Source: Macrostomum hystrix | Lineage: Eukaryota > Platyhelminthes > Macrostomidae | NCBI GenBank assembly: GCA_950097015.1 | Contig: CATNEN010000038.1 | Coordinates: 1,116,001 to 1,180,000 of the forward strand | Length of the DNA: 64,000 nt | Direction: 5' to 3' | Part shown: positions 47,100 through 58,110 of the stretch, in pieces | How the letters are laid out: the number at the start of each line of letters is the position of its first letter | How positions within the stretch are numbered: position 1 is the stretch's first letter | Translations under genes and position numbers: made by a program | Notes under the pieces: model-generated | Database searches by the model: none | What the model was told of the DNA's origin: nothing | Seen by the model: only the letters and a program-made list of their open reading frames with translations

Positions 47100-47855
47100 G
47101 GGGTCCTACCGGAGTTTGAACCTGTTCTTCCGCGGTTAAACGGGCTTAACCGGTTCTACCGTGATTAAATCTGTTCTACTGGGGTTAAACCGGTTCTACC
47201 GATGTTAAACCTGTTCTACCGGGGTTAAACCTGTTCTACTGGGGTTAAACCTGTTTTACCGGGGTTAAACCTGTTCTACTGGGGTTAAACCTGTTCTACT
47301 GGGGTTAAACCTGTTCTACTGGGTTTAAACCTGTTCTACCGGGGTTAAACCTGTTCTACTGGGGTTAAGTCTGTTCTACTGGGGTTAAACCTGTTTTACC
47401 GGGGTTAAACCTGTTTTACCGGGGTTAAACCTGTTCTACCGATGTTAAACCTGTTCTACCGGGGTTAAACCTGTTCTACTGGGGTTAAACCTGTTCTACT
47501 GGGTTTAAACCGGTTCTACCGGGGTTAAACCTGTTCTACCGGGGTTAAACCTGTTCTACTGGGTTTAAACCGGTTCTACCGGGGTTAAACCTGTTCTACT
47601 GGGGTTAAACCGGTTCTACCGGGGTTAAACCTGTTCTACCGGGGTTAAACCGGTTCTACCGGGGTTGAACCGGTTCTACCGGGGTTAAACCTGTTCTACT
47701 GGGGTTAAACCTGTTCTACTGGGGTTAAACCGGTTCTACCGGGGTTAAACCTGTTCTACCGGGGTTAAACCTGTTCTACTGGGGTTAAACCGGTTCTACC
47801 GGGGTTAAACCTGTTCTACCGGGGTTAAACCGGTTCTACCGGGGTTAAACCGGGT
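47100..47855. repeat. 20-bp minisatellite just after a stop codon
   Basis: About 37 copies of CTGTTCTACCGGGGTTAAAC with ACTGGGG, CCGATG and CCGGTT variants. It starts about 25 bp past the stop of the 46193 gene, so it lies in its 3' UTR or a terminal intron. The CCGGTTCTACCGG units are partly self-complementary and cluster to the right. Confidence 0.95.
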
Positions 47856-49042
47856 TCACATTAGACAGATTTTTTTGTCGACGCAAATGTTATTTTATAT
47901 TCCATGCTTTAGTGTCGCTTTGGTAGGGTAGGGCTTTGGTTGCTGGGCCTGTAGCAAGCCAGTGTTCATTTTATTCCTAGTTAGCCGTGGTGTCTTTTAT
48001 TTTATGCATTTGCAGTTTCGTTTTCTTTGGGGGCTACAATTAAAAATTGTCCTACTACATTATTTTGTAGGAATTATTTTCCAGACATTTATTCTGCCAA
48101 ATGTGCGCGTTCTGAGATGTGTTCCGTCCCCGCTTTCTTCTGCGACCTTCGTACATCTTTCTTGGTCAATTTGATAGATTAAGTACTTTGAATGGCAAAA
48201 ATTCTAGATGTGATTATTTAGATAAGCTTGTTGTGTTTTCATATCACAATTTAATTGTTTTTCTGTGAAGCTTGAGCATTTTCTTTGGATTGAGTCCTAG
48301 TGCATATTCTCGATTATTTTCGCCTTGTAATTATTTAATCCTTGTAACGACTATGACCCTATAAGGTTCCCATTTGCTACATATTTTTCCCACTGGCCTG
48401 TCCTGCTCCAACCTGCGGTTTTGTGTCGCTCTAACCGTCGAAGGCAATGAGACCAATTAGAATTCTTCTGATATCTTGATGAAATATTGAATTCCTTAAA
48501 TTTTTTCAATACATATCGGCTGTAGCCGTACTCACTGCGCCTGTCAATACACTAAAACTTCTTGTTCTTGGGCAGGTAAATCAAATGTTGCTTATGCGTT
48601 TGCTACCGCGCGTTTAATATTCACTGCTCTAAGCCGACATTTATCAAACAGGATTATTGTGCTTCTGCTAATCATTTTGTGTTTTACCCGGGCAAGTTAA
48701 ATAGTTCTGCCGTTTAGCAATAGAAAAAATGGTGATTTGTCCGTTCTTGCTATAATCTCTCTATAATAAACTGTGATTAAACAATGTCCGTTTATTGAAT
48801 TGCTAAGTAAATATTGTGCTAAACAGTGCCAATAGTGTGTCGCCCGTGTGGCATGCATCTTTATTAAACACATACTTTAAAATGGTGCGATACATGTATA
48901 GGGCGTATGTACTGTACTGTACTATACTGTATTGCACTGTAATGCACAATGTAAGCTAATGCGCTTGCATGTTAAAGTACTTTAGAGAACTCCAGTTTGC
49001 AGCTGTTTCGTTGAGAACCGAGTTATAAAGAAAAGTTCGACT
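47856..49042. other. AT-rich intergenic DNA
   Basis: No exon supported. A GTACTGTACTGTACTATACTG cluster (trimmed) lies near 48909-48945. Confidence 0.4.
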
Positions 49043-49675
49043 TTATGTTTTGTATTTGGCCGCGCAGTTCACAGTCACCGACTCGAAGTGCTTGACGAAG
49101 ACCCTGTCATCCCGGCTGCTCTTCGCTCTGCATCCGGGCAGCCGTTTGTAGACCTGACGAAAATAGTTAATCGCTTCGCATTCCAAACTTGCAGGGCTGC
49201 TCAAAGCCGGTTTGGTCCTGATGCACTCAGCGTGGACAATCAGCATGGGCACATTTTCCGGGTACATCATCACCTTGTAGCGCACAGGACACAGTCGGTT
49301 GCGGAGTCGCCTCAGAGGCTTACTCAATGGCATGATGTCCGGGTACTCGTCGTCGGTTATAGCCTCGTCAGCCAGCTGTTGCAGCTTCTTCTGCAGGTTA
49401 ATCCACTCCTGCTGCTGCAGCTGAAGGTCCCGATTATCGGCAGTGCCGGGGCTGCTTATCTCCTCAATCAGGCAGTCGGTGCGGTGTTGGCTACTGTTGC
49501 AGGCCAGCAGTTCACTTGGCAAGGCTTTCATGTTTTCGCAATGCACATCGTCAATGCTCAGCTGCCTGAACTGTCTTGTGTCATTTCTGATGGCTTCTTC
49601 GCTCATACAGAAATCGACAGCTAGTGACAGCAGGACTAAAACTGTTAATATGTAGCGACCTGATACAGTAGGCAT
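49043..49675 (-). CDS. Small secreted cysteine-rich protein, IL-17-like cystine-knot candidate
   Basis: Single exon, 210 residues from the ATG at 49675. MPTVSGRYILTVLVLLSLAV is a clear signal peptide. The middle has sequons NDT and NSS and a Gln-rich helical part. The last 80 residues carry LCPVRYKVMMYPENVPMLIV, AECI, FRQVYKRLPGC and FESVTVNCAAKY. This order (CPxxY, a basic-Pro segment, AxC, hydrophobic-arginine 'VLRR..C', then VxVxC near the end) is the layout of IL-17-family cytokines. Eight cysteines remain after signal removal. An upstream ATG at 49720 would start almost on the predicted transcription start and hide the signal peptide, so the inner start is preferred. The resemblance is by motif spacing only; another cystine-knot ligand is possible. 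Confidence 0.6.
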   Translation of the reverse strand: MPTVSGRYILTVLVLLSLAVDFCMSEEAIRNDTRQFRQLSIDDVHCENMKALPSELLACNSSQHRTDCLIEEISSPGTADNRDLQLQQQEWINLQKKLQQLADEAITDDEYPDIMPLSKPLRRLRNRLCPVRYKVMMYPENVPMLIVHAECIRTKPALSSPASLECEAINYFRQVYKRLPGCRAKSSRDDRVFVKHFESVTVNCAAKYKT

Positions 49676-49746
49676 AGCAACGGTTTGTGATTGCTGGTTA
49701 GTGTCTGTGAGAACTGTCATTAGATAGTTGGTACCAGGGCTGATGT

Positions 49747-49757
49747 CTTATATATAC
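49747..49757 (-). promoter_or_regulatory. TATA box of the secreted cysteine-rich gene
   Basis: On the minus strand GTATATATAAG lies 27-37 bp before the first ATG (49720) and 72-82 bp before the preferred ATG (49675). With transcription starting about 30 bp downstream, the leader to 49675 would be about 45-50 nt. Confidence 0.5.
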
Positions 49758-49759
49758 AT

Positions 49760-52386
49760 GATGGACTCGTGATGTTTACATGTAGTGACTGACTAAATTT
49801 GGGGGCAAAATGTGTTCTGTCATGCCTAATTTTAGTCAATTTAACACTAGACTGCACGAGGCAGTTATCATCTAAACAATTGCTGTGCTTGCTGCTTCAG
49901 TTGAATTTTTCTAACTCTGTGTCGGCTGTGTCGTGTGAATTTAAATAGCACTTGCGCTGTGATTAGTCTTTCTGACTATCAGGATAAGCCAATGTAGGAT
50001 GTAGCTAATATTAAATCATATCGTCAGTTTCTTTAATACCGAGCTGACTAGTTATTAAAAACTGGAGTTTCACTCGGACAATCGCCATCACCATTTGGCT
50101 ATTATAATATAAAAGCGCTGGCCACTTGTGACGCTTTTAAATTAACTGCAAATCCCATATTTGGTATTTTAAATAAATCCGTTGTCTTTCTTTGTAACTT
50201 ATCCAATAAAATTTGAACTACTCCTTTATAAGTTCATATCTAATCATTTGCCTGCCTGAGTTGCCTGAATTGCTCATAAATTAGATTTCAGCAGTGCTTC
50301 AATAACGATTGATTATATCATATTGCTATCATTATGTCTGGTTTTACTAACAGAAGTTGACCACATTTGACCAGTGACCCCTCAGTCTGTTAAAGTATAC
50401 ATAGATGTACTTTATTAGTCTATAGATTAGTCTAGTCTTATACATATAGTCTTATCTAGAGATTAGTCTATATACAACTTGAGACACTAACAATAGGTGA
50501 CTCCTCGTCTGACAGGTAAAACGCACCAATTAGTGGACACTAATTTCGATTGCAATATTATCTAACAAATTACACATCGAATACAGGATATCTGTAATTT
50601 ATGTCTTTGTCTTGTCAAATCTAGCGACTTGATAACATGTTTACGTCAGGAACGTACAAACGTACGTCAGAACGTACGTTCTGGCACGTACAAACAGTAT
50701 AGTCAACCAACAGTCTAACAGCGTATCACTGATTCGAGTTAAAGTTCACACCTTAAACTTATAGAGAGACGAGAAAACTTTGAACTGTAGATCTGTGACT
50801 TTGAGTCTGTGGGACACTAGTTTAAAAAACTTCAGTTCAGTTTCCTTAAAAAAATAACAAAACTTTCATTCACGCAACTTCAAAGCTACTTTCGTTCAGT
50901 CCTTCCCGTCCCGACTCCCGGTCCCGATATTCCTTCGTTTCCTTCAATTGTTTTTTAGATTTACTTCCCTCCACAATCTTCAATAAAATTCGTACTCAGT
51001 CTGTACTGTACTGTGTTTTCCGTAACAACCCCGGTAGTCCGGTGGTAGTATGTAGTACAACACAACCGTCCCAACTCCCAAACCGTAAGCAAAGTCGATC
51101 TGTCTAAAAAAACAAAGTGAAGGTTTGTCGGCTTCCAGTTTTTTTCCTGTTTATTTGTTTCTTCGTTTTTGTGTTCTGGCACGGAGCAGCATGGCAGAGG
51201 CAGAGGCAGAGGGGGGGGTTGAAGCTGAACTGAAGTCCGTTGAAATGTTGCTACAGGATCCATACTTCAGGAAGCAGAACTTCAGAAGTCCAGGACTGAG
51301 TCACGGCACTGAACCTGGGCCTAGTTTACTCGTACAGTCGTACAAGCGTGTATTACAGACAGTACTGGTCAGGTCACAAATTAAGTTTCTGTAATGTAAG
51401 CTTGAGTCTTAGTACGCCCCTTCCCCAAGAAGACCCTTCCGGTCCGACAACGCCGCAAACCAACAAAGTAAACATTTTAGCGCAATGCCGCATCGTGCTC
51501 GTGGTTAACTTGGGTTTAATTGGAGCTTGCATTGCTTGGGCCCCGGCCATGCAAAATTTTACTATTCTTTTAATCAGAATTCAGAATGTTTGCTGCACTG
51601 ACAAGTGCAATGCAAAGAGTGAGAAGCGAAGCGAGCTGGCGGACAAAGACACACTTCAAGCAATTCCTTCTCATGCTGGTGTGCGCTTTACTTTCTATTC
51701 CTTTCTTTCTTCTCCCTTCCATTCATTCCTTCCTTCCTTCGTGCCCCCGCGCGTTAGACCACGCAAAACACGCATGCACAAGCGTGGGGTCTTGAGGGTG
51801 CACGGGCCCCTCCTCCAACCCGAAACGGGCGTCTGGATTTCTCTCGCTAGTTCAGCGCACAAGAGTGGTTTAATCAATAAAGTCAAGGTCGCTCTCTGGT
51901 TGGCTAGCGCAGCCCCCAACCAGGCCCAGCCCCTTCCCTTCCTAGGCCTTACACTCCACTCAATAAAAAAGGACACACCCGTTCGCGTAGTTTGCCCTGC
52001 TTCGTCTGTCTGTGACTGCTCTGAGTTAGGCCTAGGTAGCTGTCTTGCTTTCAGTTTCATCTCATCGTCTCGGAAAATAAATAGCTAGGCCTAGCTCCAT
52101 TTATCAGCGTAAGTTAAAAAATGTTGAATATTAAGGGCCTCAGCCTGATGAACTCCTTCAGATTAAATTGACGTCTTACCTGGCATTATTGGAAGGAATG
52201 CTGAGAGTACTGTCTTCGTTTTTTAACAGTTTCAAAGACGTTTTAAGCACTTCAGCAAATTTCTAATACTGTCAGGTAATGATGTCTGATAAAGGAATGC
52301 ACACCGTGCGTCCCCATTGCTTCCGTTGTAATTAACTTCGCACATTTATCTGACTCTGCTACTTTTAATAACAATTCGCAGCTTTA
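49760..52386. other. Intergenic DNA, no confident gene
   Basis: A 16-bp perfect palindrome CAGAACGTACGTTCTG lies at 50668-50683 inside a cluster of ACGTAC motifs. An ATG at 51191 opens a 67-codon frame (MAEAEAEGGVEAELKSVEML at its start) behind a T-rich leader. It might be a first exon, but no fitting donor or downstream exon was found. The rest is unassigned. Confidence 0.35.
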
Positions 52387-52394
52387 ATTTAAAC

Positions 52395-52656
52395 CAGGGG
52401 TAGGCAAACTTATTTGCTGGCGGGCCAAAGAGAGAACCTAAAAGACGACAGCGGGCCGCATTGACTGTATAAATATGAGACACGGGAGAGATTAGACACA
52501 GGAGAAATTAGACACGAGAGGGATTAGACACGAGAGAGATAAGAGACGGGAGAGATTAGACACGAGAGATAAAACAGGACACTAGATGTCAGTAGAGGCA
52601 ATGGGCCGGATTTGGGAGCTTCGAGGGCCGCATCTGGCCCGCGGGCCGGAGTCCTG
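52395..52656 (+). mobile_element. hAT-type MITE with 8-bp target duplication
   Basis: The left end CAGGGGTAGGCAAACT and the right end (inverted) CAGGACTCCGGCCCGCGGGC have the CAG start and GGCCCGC-rich subterminal repeats typical of hAT non-autonomous elements. ATTTAAAC flanks it exactly at 52387-52394 and 52657-52664. The interior (about 52475-52575) is a small array of GAGAGATTAGACACG-like 17-bp units. No transposase coding. Confidence 0.9.
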
Positions 52657-52664
52657 ATTTAAAC

Positions 52665-53764
52665 CAAGGATTTTTTAATGAGAAGCCTATTTTATATTTA
52701 TATTTGTAGAAGTCCTTCGTCCTTGATTTAAACCGGGCATTGGCAATTTGGCAGGCATAGTAGTAGTAGGTTGCCAAGATGCTGAGAACCTATTTTTGTA
52801 CAAGAGAATTCCACTACTACCAGTAAAATCAATGTTTAGAAAGTTGATAAAACAAGAAAAAGCAGTCTGCCTAAAAGAGAAGAAATGCAAGAAATTGAAA
52901 ACTTCCTCAATAAGACAAGCGAAGCCAGTCGAGATTAGCCTAAAATAAATTCTAATTCACAGCAAATCAGATGAATAGCTGTGAGATTGTCGATGCGATT
53001 AATATTAATAAAGAAGTTTTTAATGTTTGATAATAGTTGAGACTGTTTCCGGGCAAAAAAGCTTTTTATAATGGATGCAACTTTTCTGTTCTCAAAGTAC
53101 GAAAAACTAATTTTGCGCCGAAAACCCCAGATTACGAGTACATGCATGACCCTCTCAATAAATCTGTGTTTGCTATGGCAAGCCTTACCTCCGATAATGA
53201 TGAATTATGGAATACATCACATACATGTGCGAATGCAGTTTGCGCATCGAGCTCTAAAATGTCTGCTTTCTAGCAACTTCTGCAACGCCTCCATTAGCGC
53301 CACGTACATAAATGAGTCGGGGCTGCAGCACAGAAAGAACCGCTGTTCGAGGACTAAATATATTTCCTGTCCAAATATTTCCCCGTTGCTGTCATTTCCA
53401 CGCATTTACACTGGCAATGCTTGCGAGCGCATACGCATTGAATCGTAGAACTCCAAAACCCTTTATTTATTCGAGTGTTCGAGTGAAGTTCGTCAATGCC
53501 TAAAATTACAAGAAAACTCGCGCGGTACTCAAGGCTTATGTGACTACAACAATTCTAAATAATCTTAATAGATTGATTAATATTAACCCACAAAAATAGT
53601 AATTTAATTAGAGCAACTAAGCAGTTTCTGCGGTTCGTCCTGCTCATCCTCACAGTCATTGACTGCGCATGTACATAGTGTACTCATATTCCATTCATCT
53701 TGTAGTCGTTGTAGATATTCCGAACAAGGCTTCAAATCTCGTTTAGTTGCCGCCTATAGGTTGT
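52665..53764. other. Intergenic DNA, no gene recognised
   Basis: Short overlapping open frames on both strands without domain resemblance. GATTTAAACC, the target sequence of the hAT MITE, appears again near 52725. Confidence 0.4.
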
Positions 53765-54060
53765 AGCCTATAGTGTTTAGAGCGAAGGACTCACGACTTG
53801 AAGGTCAGAGGTTCGATTCCTGGCTTCACTGGAACAGTTTTGTGTCGTCCTTTAGCGAGACACTTAACGCTACATTGCTTCAGTTCACCCAGCTGCTAAA
53901 TGGGTACCAGCATCAGCTGGGGTAATTGAGGGTGGGTGTGGCGTCCCCCAGTCCATGGACTCAACAGTCGTGCGCAGCCTTCAGATGGGCGCTGCGCTGT
54001 CGGCTGCACATCGGGATCGATTAAGACAGGTGTAAAAAACATTACGAAAATTATTATTGG
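53765..54060 (+). mobile_element. Second tRNA-derived SINE family
   Basis: A perfect B box GGTTCGATTCC lies at 53810-53820, about 40 bp after an A-box-like TAGTGTTTAGAGCG. The body contains GAGACACTTAACGCTACATT and CACCCAGCTGCTAAATGGGT, which resemble a conserved central domain I recall from invertebrate SINEs. It ends in AAAATTATTATT. Unrelated to the family at 11437. Confidence 0.6.
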
Positions 54061-54092
54061 TAGCAAAAAGTTTTAAATTTGAGGTACAGCAT

Positions 54093-54290
54093 ATAATAAT
54101 AATAATATTTGCATGAGGGCTGCGGGCAGTGGCACATCATTTGGTGACACTAGACTCGCAGCCAGCGAGGAGGCAATTCTGCCCATTCGGCAGACTCCTG
54201 AGCACACACGCACAAAGATACAGATGTGTACATCTGCACTGACTTTATCATCGTCAGGCCGTGTACAATTGGGCAGGCACAGGCACTGTA
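54093..54290 (-). mobile_element. tRNA-derived SINE, copy E (3' half)
   Basis: Reverse-oriented 3' part of the 11437 family: an AAT tail at the left, then the complement of GGCAGAATTGCCTCCTCGCT and of CTGACGATGATAAAGTCAG. It breaks off before the tRNA-like head. It lies directly beside the other SINE. Confidence 0.8.
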
Positions 54291-54299
54291 TAGTCTCTG

Positions 54300-55228
54300 C
54301 CATTCAGAATTCATCAGTTAAATTATGCGCATTTAGAAGATAATAGTTTGCAGTGTTATTGGTTTCAGTTCTAGCTTCCTCTCTTTTGTTTCCAACAACA
54401 ATGGATTTCTACAATTTATTAGATATACTTCATAATATAGTGAAGCACACAGTACTGTTTTAGAAGCAATGCTTTCCATCCTGAGTTTATTGTTGCAGTT
54501 CAGAACTCTGCTTTCCGATTCTTTCTGAAAATATATTAAGTTGAGTTTCACTTCGTGGTATGTAACTTTTGGCAACATTTGCGAGGCCGAGTTTTCGGCG
54601 AGATTTCTTTAGTCTACAATTGCACAAAGTCACGGATCCGTCCTTGTAGAATCAATATAAGCTCATCATCTAAGAGAGAAACAAATTATTGCCTTGCACT
54701 ATAAGAACATTGATCCAGTCGTAAATATATTTGCGACCTCTCTACTTAAAGTAGGGCACATAAAAAATTCGCTTTTTTTAAGAGTTTCCAAATAAGAAAT
54801 GCAAACTATGCACGCAGAATGTTCTGTCGCATTGTTCGGTCCCGGCCACGAATCCTTGGCGAGTCTTTGAGTGGGTCCAACCAAAGGATCCACATTAAAT
54901 CGAAACCTTTTTTCGCCAAACATTTTTAAACTATGCGAGCGCTACTGTGAAAACTTGTTTCAATTCCTGGTTACAGGAGAAAAACCTATGCATAGAATTA
55001 TTAGCAGCCCCGGATCTTTCGACTCACTGTGCAATAAAAAAATGTCTTCTTAAAGCAAAGAAGCAGTGCAGCTGGTTTTCTTCAGAGCACAGTTACTACA
55101 CGGCTCTCACCAACTTCACCCGCTGCAGCCGCTCAAAATAATTTATTGATTTGACTTTCTGCGCGGCATATAGATTATAGAAATTCATACTCTGTGGCCG
55201 AATGCGTTTTGAAAATCCTCAACCTTCC
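54300..55228. other. Intergenic DNA upstream of the CaaX-protein gene
   Basis: Nothing recognised apart from short open frames. Confidence 0.4.
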
Positions 55229-55235
55229 TATATAT
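55229..55235 (+). promoter_or_regulatory. Candidate TATA box of the CaaX-protein gene
   Basis: TATATAT about 100 bp before the start codon at 55332, in CTTCCTATATATGTAGCCC. The expected leader would be about 70 nt. Confidence 0.35.
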
Positions 55236-55331
55236 GTAGCCCGCTTACTCGTCACGATCCCATGATAAACTCCCTGCCTTACATTTTCTGCTTCGAAGCC
55301 TCAAACTGAAAGCCGCGACTAGCAAGCAGAA

Positions 55332-57141
55332 ATGTCCGGCGAAGGCGGTGAGTTGACTGACACTTTTTTTCTGAGGCCTAAGTCAGAGTCAAAGAACACG
55401 GCGAACCTATCTAGAAAGTTAAGTAAAAATTAGCTAACATCTAACAGTGCTAACAGTTACAGGTGGGCAATTCTTGAACAGGTGACTGCCCGTATCTAAC
55501 AGTTACAGGTGGGCAATTCTTGAACAGGTGACTGCCTGTATCTAACAGGTGCAGGTGGGCAATTCTTGAACAGGTGACTGCCCGCATCTAACAGTTACAG
55601 GTGGGCAATCCTTGAACAGGTGACTGCCCGCATTTAACAGTTACAGGTGGGCAATTCTTGAACAGGTGACTCCCCGTATCTAACAGTTACAGGTGGGCAA
55701 TCCTCGAACAGGTGACTGCCCGCATCTAACAGTTACAGGTGGGCAATCCTCGAACAGGTGACTCCCCGTATCTAACAGTTACAGGTGGGCAATCCTTGAA
55801 CAGGTGACTGCCCGCATTTAACAGTTACAGGTGGGCAATTCTTGAACAGGTGACTCCCCGTATCTAACAGTTACAGGTGGGCAATCCTCGAACAGGTGAC
55901 TGCCCGCATCTAACAGTTACAGGTGGGCAATCCTCGAACAGGTGACTCCCCGTATCTAACAGGTGCAGGTGGGCAATCCTTGAACAGGTGACTCGCCGAA
56001 TAGAATAGGTCATTTAAATCTAAGTCGAGGCATTGCATAAGGTTTAAAAAATGTGCGCCTTTCATTTCAGAAGCCGCACCTGCTACAGAGGTCGGTAACG
56101 CTCCTGCTTCTGAATTGTCAAAGTAATTCATCCAATATGATTACAAGAACGACATTTTATCGAAAATTTCCAGACTACAACAACAGAAGAAGTGAAAACT
56201 GTCGAGGAGACAACAACTGAGGTCGGTTGGCCATTCTCTAATTCGTATTAGCAGAACCTGCACTTTTTTACTTATTTTGTAGTGCTCTATGAAAGACTAA
56301 CCCGACTGAAAATCTCTTGATCATTGAGGGGAATTCTATGGAGGGGATTCCATTGATGGGGATTCCGCAGAGAGGGATTCCGCAGAGAGGGATTCTGCTG
56401 AGAGTAGGTTCTGCTAAGGGGGTTCCACTTAGGGGAAATCCACTAGGTGGAATCCACAAGGGCAATTTCAATGAGGAAAAACCACTGAGAGGAGATTCCA
56501 AAACGAGGGATTTTATTGAGGGGATTCCGTTGAGGGGATTCCTCTGAGGGGATTCCATTGAGGGGATTCCTCTAAGGGGATTCCATTTAGGGTATTTCAC
56601 TTTGGGGCATTCCATTTAGGGGGATTCCATTTAGGGGATTCCATTTAGGGGGATTCCATTTAGGGGGATTCCATTTAGGGGGATTACATTTAGGGGGATT
56701 CCATTTAGGGGGATTCCATTTAGGGGGATTCCATTTAGGGGGATTCCATTTAGGGGGATTCCATTTTGGGGGATTCCATTTAGGAGGATTCCACTGAGGG
56801 GGGTTCCATCTAGGGGGATTCCACTGAGGGGGATTCCATTTTGGGGTATTCCACGTAGGGGCATACCCTAAGTGGCCCCTTAGGTCCCCTTAGTGACCTT
56901 AGGGTCCCCTGACCTTAGGTTCCACTAAGGGTGATTCCCCATTTTGGGGGATTCCACTAAACGAAGCATTACACAGAGCAGATTGCACTGAGATTCCATT
57001 GAAATAGAGAAATTTCGATTCGATCGTCCTCAGGAAAAAAAAGCCGGCGATGCCAATGGAGACGCCAAGGCGAATGAGGGAGACGTGAACAAGAATGTCA
57101 AGGACCAGCAGCCGGGAAATGTGTGTTGCGCCATTGTCTGA
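55332..57141 (+). CDS. Tiny acidic protein with C-terminal CaaX prenylation box (4 exons)
   Basis: Exons 55332-55347, 56071-56090, 56174-56221 and 57034-57141 join in frame (phases 1, 0, 0) to 63 residues. It starts MSGEG, continues with Ala/Pro and Thr/Glu/Lys-rich segments (EAAPATE, TTTTEEVKTVEETTTE, KKAGDANGDAKANEGD) and ends NVCCAIV. The last four residues CAIV fit a CaaX box for farnesyl or geranylgeranyl transfer, and the preceding Cys could be palmitoylated, so the product probably sits on the cytosolic face of a membrane. It is not a G-protein gamma subunit by sequence, although the size and the CaaX end are similar. Exons 2 and 3 both end GAG before an unusual GTCGGT donor. Failure to splice at exon 2 would give a 23-residue product ending ELSK without the CaaX box. 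The family is unrecognised. The fit of four frames and the CaaX ending argue that it is real. Confidence 0.6.
55443..55995. repeat. 46-bp minisatellite in intron 1 of the CaaX gene
   Basis: About twelve copies of a 46-bp unit containing AACAGTTACAGGTGGGCAAT and GAACAGGTGACTGCCC. Each unit holds two CAG-GT junctions that look like splice sites. CCCGTATCT and CCCGCATCT types alternate with TCCTCG and TTCTTG types in blocks of two units. Confidence 0.93.
56320..56875. repeat. 15-bp minisatellite in intron 3 of the CaaX gene
   Basis: About 36 copies of GGGGATTCCATTTAG, regular at 56600-56780 and increasingly diverged (GAGAGGGATTCCG, CACTGAGG) toward both sides. The unit is a multiple of three, so stop-free peptide repeats appear on the minus strand; these are not coding. 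Confidence 0.92.
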
Positions 57142-57630
57142 CACATTTTCACCACTGGGTTGTCTTCTTTTTTGGTAGTTCACGAAACTTCAAACTTGTT
57201 TGAGTCTCGAGATGCTGCTTCTAGCAAAATTGATTTTTTTTCGGCGAGCTTGTTGTGTCAAAGAAAGGCCGGATAGTTGAGCCATAGAGCCTGAAGAGAC
57301 AACCTGCTAGATGAGGCCTTGGCATCAGATTCTATATTCTACAGAGCTCCATTGAGTTAAATTGTGGTTTTGTTTTATGTATTCGCTTAACTGTCCAATT
57401 TATTATGCAGTTGTAACAATACCAGTATGGTTTAAGCGTTTCCTTAAATTGTATGTATTTTCTATTTTTTTGTTATAAACTGTGATTTGGCGAGTCTACT
57501 CTTGGCTTGGAATGACAATATTTTTTATTAGGTGTTAGCAACAAACAAAAATTAGTACAACCAAAGACATTGAGAAGGTAAATTAGTTTTATCAATATTT
57601 CAGTTTTAAGCAGTTCATTACTGTCTTCAA
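57142..57630. other. Convergent 3' flanks
   Basis: AT-rich 3' flank of the CaaX gene and of the minus-strand membrane-protein gene; no exon seen. Confidence 0.4.
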
Positions 57631-57636
57631 TTTATT
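57631..57636 (-). terminator. Polyadenylation signal of the minus-strand membrane-protein gene
   Basis: AATAAA on the minus strand about 230 bp past the stop codon at 57868. Confidence 0.45.
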
Positions 57637-57867
57637 GAACATCTCAATTTTAAACGAGGCCAAAAAACAGATTTACCAAAATCCGATGGAAAATATAATT
57701 CGACAAGTTGAAAGAACACGTGGAAATAAAAATGTCTTTTTGTCTAATCGAGGTAATGGTTACTCGAGTTTTTAGTAAACATTAGTTTCTTGTAACTTTC
57801 GACCAGTTCTGCGGAGACATCTAGAATTCACTCTCGTGTTCAGTAAAATGCGGAGAGTTAAGAGACA

Positions 57868-58070
57868 TCAAAGAAAGGTACTGCCGCCACCGCCTCCACC
57901 GAAGCCGCTTCTGCCGGACATTCCGGACATTGCTAAGAAGCGCGGCACGTGGGTGTTTGAAGGCGACACAGTTGAGACATTCTCTTGACGTCTCTGCTGC
58001 GGCAGATCCAGCCAGTTCTGCAGCGGATGGCTAGTACACTCTTCAGAGTCTTCAAGCTGCTCATGCTGCA

Positions 58071-58110
<40 letters not shown>

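Noticed and set aside
51191-51394. A 67-codon frame starting MAEAEAEGG as a gene or first exon
   Set aside because: No recognisable domain, no convincing donor before its stop and no downstream exon in phase. Kept only as a note in the intergenic entry.
53765-53840. Functional tRNA gene
   Set aside because: A perfect B box is present, but the acceptor and anticodon arms do not pair and the sequence continues into a SINE-like body.
55332-57141. G-protein gamma subunit
   Set aside because: Size and CaaX ending fit, but the conserved gamma-subunit helix and NPF-type motif before the C-terminus are absent.
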